Assembly: GCF_018603905.1 (NCBI RefSeq)
Contig: NZ_JAHFZZ010000045.1
Span: forward strand, 1-40,941
Reading direction: 5' to 3'
Length of the DNA: 40,941 nt
From: Nonomuraea sp. NEAU-A123
GTDB lineage: Bacteria > Actinomycetota > Actinomycetes > Streptosporangiales > Streptosporangiaceae
The notes below the pieces were generated by a model. The model ran no database searches and was not told the origin of the DNA. It worked only from the letters and a program-made list of their open reading frames with translations. Both the position numbers and the translations under genes were made by a program. Shown in pieces: positions 39,994-40,941 of this stretch. Numbering within the stretch: the stretch's first letter is position 1; each line of letters opens with the position of its first letter.

Positions 39994-40829
39994 AGAACGG
40001 TCTCCGGGACGGGCGCGGGTTGAAGGCTCAGATCCAGTCCGAGGACGGGACTGTATTCGGCGTCGATGACCCATAGACGGAGATCGCGTTTGATGAACTC
40101 TGCCCGACTGGCGGATTTCAGCGCGGCGAGTTGGGTGTAGCGGATCGGGATGAGCAAGCCCGCTGCCAGGAGGGGATCCTTCTCGGCTTCGATCTGGTAT
40201 TCGTCCATGTCCGCCCGGCGCAGCACCTCGACGGTGTCGAAGGCCTCATCGAGGCTGTCGGCGAACTCGCTGCGGTCGTGAAAGGGGTCGGGAAAGGTGA
40301 GGAATGCTCGGCTGAATTCGTCGCGGTGGTGTTCGGCCTCGGCTGCCCAGCGCCGGCCCCACTCGGTGGTGTAGGCGATGTCGAGCCAGGTTTCGATGGT
40401 CTCTTCGGAGATCTCAGGTCCTGGCGCGGTAGTCAATGCGGTCAGCGAGGCGTTCAGTGCGCCCTCGTCGTACGGCCGGTTGGGGATGACCTTGGTGTGG
40501 ACACGGAACTCGACCAGACCGTCGGGGTGCCAGCCGCGCCGGTTGATCCGACCGGCTCGTTGGGCGATGGCTTCGATCGGCGCCAGTTCGGTGACCCCTC
40601 GATCGAAGTCCAGGCAGAGCGAAACCTCTACAGCTTGCGTGGCCACGACCAGCCCGCCGCGCGGCGCTGTCTCCCCCGGCTCCCTTTCCGGATACCGCTC
40701 GATTATCCGACGTTCTATCTCGGCGCGATCCCGGGAACGGAAGCGCGAGTGCAGCAGCATCGAGTCGGGATGATCGAGCCCTGTGTACAGCTTCTGCGCC
40801 ATGGCGACTGTATTAGAGCCTGCTGACAA
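39990..40829 (-). pseudogene. cas3: Cas3 C-terminal fragment, 5' end replaced
   Basis: The remaining ~275 residues begin NTVAMAQKLYTGLDHPDSML and carry helicase motifs IV-VI: LLHSRFRSRDR, VATQAVEVSLCLDFDRG and QRAGRINRRG, then the Cas3 C-terminal domain. HD nuclease, Walker A and DEAD-type motifs, which would lie upstream, are missing. At about 40816 the sequence changes abruptly to GAGCCTGCTGACAAAGGC, an end-like sequence, and then the tail of another gene. A full Cas3 is 700-900 aa. A TTG at 40829 could start translation but the product would be inert. Interference would need an intact cas3 elsewhere. Confidence 0.85.
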
Positions 40830-40833
40830 AGGC
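40816..40833. repeat. Putative insertion-sequence end at the cas3 junction
   Basis: GAGCCTGCTGACAAAGGC separates the cas3 fragment from the stop codon of the partial gene that runs off the window. It has the look of an IS terminal repeat, but the other end is outside the window, so neither the inverted partner nor a target duplication can be seen. Confidence 0.35.
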
Positions 40834-40941
40834 TTAAGTGCTGGTGGGCAGGGGGCCGTAGAGGGCTGGTCCGATCTTGTTGAGGTAGCCCTGGTGAGAC
40901 CATTGGGACAGCTGGACGCGGAAGCTGTTGATGTTCTCGAT
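40834..40941 (-). CDS. Partial gene, probably transposase C-terminus
   Basis: The last 35 codons of a gene that enters from beyond the window edge: ENINSFRVQLSQWSHQGYLN then KIGPALYGPLPTST and TAA. Codon bias is coding-like. The sequence is not part of Cas3 and lies just inside the putative element end, so a transposase is most likely, although I cannot name the family from 35 residues. Confidence 0.4.
   Translation of the reverse strand: MENINSFRVQLSQWSHQGYLNKIGPALYGPLPTST

Overview
The window is high-GC DNA with GTG starts, ATGA-type stop/start overlaps and strongly GC-biased third codon positions. A Tad pilus operon with tandem TadE/TadG-like proteins, a LysM-BTAD membrane protein, and NACHT and HTH-ATPase-sigma families point to a filamentous actinomycete. 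Streptosporangiales (Nonomuraea or Streptosporangium-like) is my best guess. That placement is inference from gene families; there is no rRNA or core phylogenetic marker here.

Layout. 1-7.7 kb is loosely packed accessory DNA: a 49-aa gene behind a duplicated bipartite promoter-like repeat, an unknown 273-aa gene with its own promoter and terminator, an XRE-TPR regulator, two small conserved genes, a dCTP-deaminase-like protein lacking the expected catalytic Glu, a secreted protein under an operator-bearing promoter, and a stray Flp-like pilin. 7.8-11.0 kb holds a NACHT-HEAT STAND ATPase. 11.1-16.9 kb is a rearranged stretch: integrase debris, a gene joining two HTH domains, a P-loop ATPase and a broken sigma-factor module, its tandem HTH paralogue and a membrane protein, then about 1.4 kb of C/A-rich noncoding DNA and gene remnants. 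16.9-20.6 kb is a tightly overlapping three-gene operon (PD-(D/E)XK-type effector, middle component, DUF3732 SMC-like ATPase), which is an ABC-three-component (Lamassu-like) conflict system. 20.7-25.8 kb carries an integrase fragment, a ricin-type lectin, a DUF6457-like protein, a WXG100-like protein, a lipoprotein, a 683-aa unknown, and a frameshifted ScoMcrA-like type IV restriction remnant.

25.8-35.6 kb is one minus-strand Tad (type IVb pilus) operon: lipoprotein, secreted protein, CpaB/RcpC, CpaE-like (frameshifted at a C6 run), TadA, TadB, TadC, Flp pilin, two TadE-like, one TadG-like, and LysM-BTAD. A sigma70-type promoter lies just upstream of the first gene.

36.1-40.9 kb is a CRISPR locus with 31 perfect 30-nt repeats and 30 spacers, fed by cas4-cas1-cas2 on the minus strand. 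It is damaged at both ends: the trailer-side repeat abuts an ISL3 transposase remnant, and cas3 survives only as its C-terminal third behind a foreign sequence that runs off the window. Taken together, 8-25.7 kb plus the CRISPR locus reads as a mobile, partly decayed defence island interrupted by a housekeeping-like Tad operon. The best candidate for an under-described system is the ABC-3C operon at 16.9-20.6 kb; the HTH-ATPase-sigma fusion is second.
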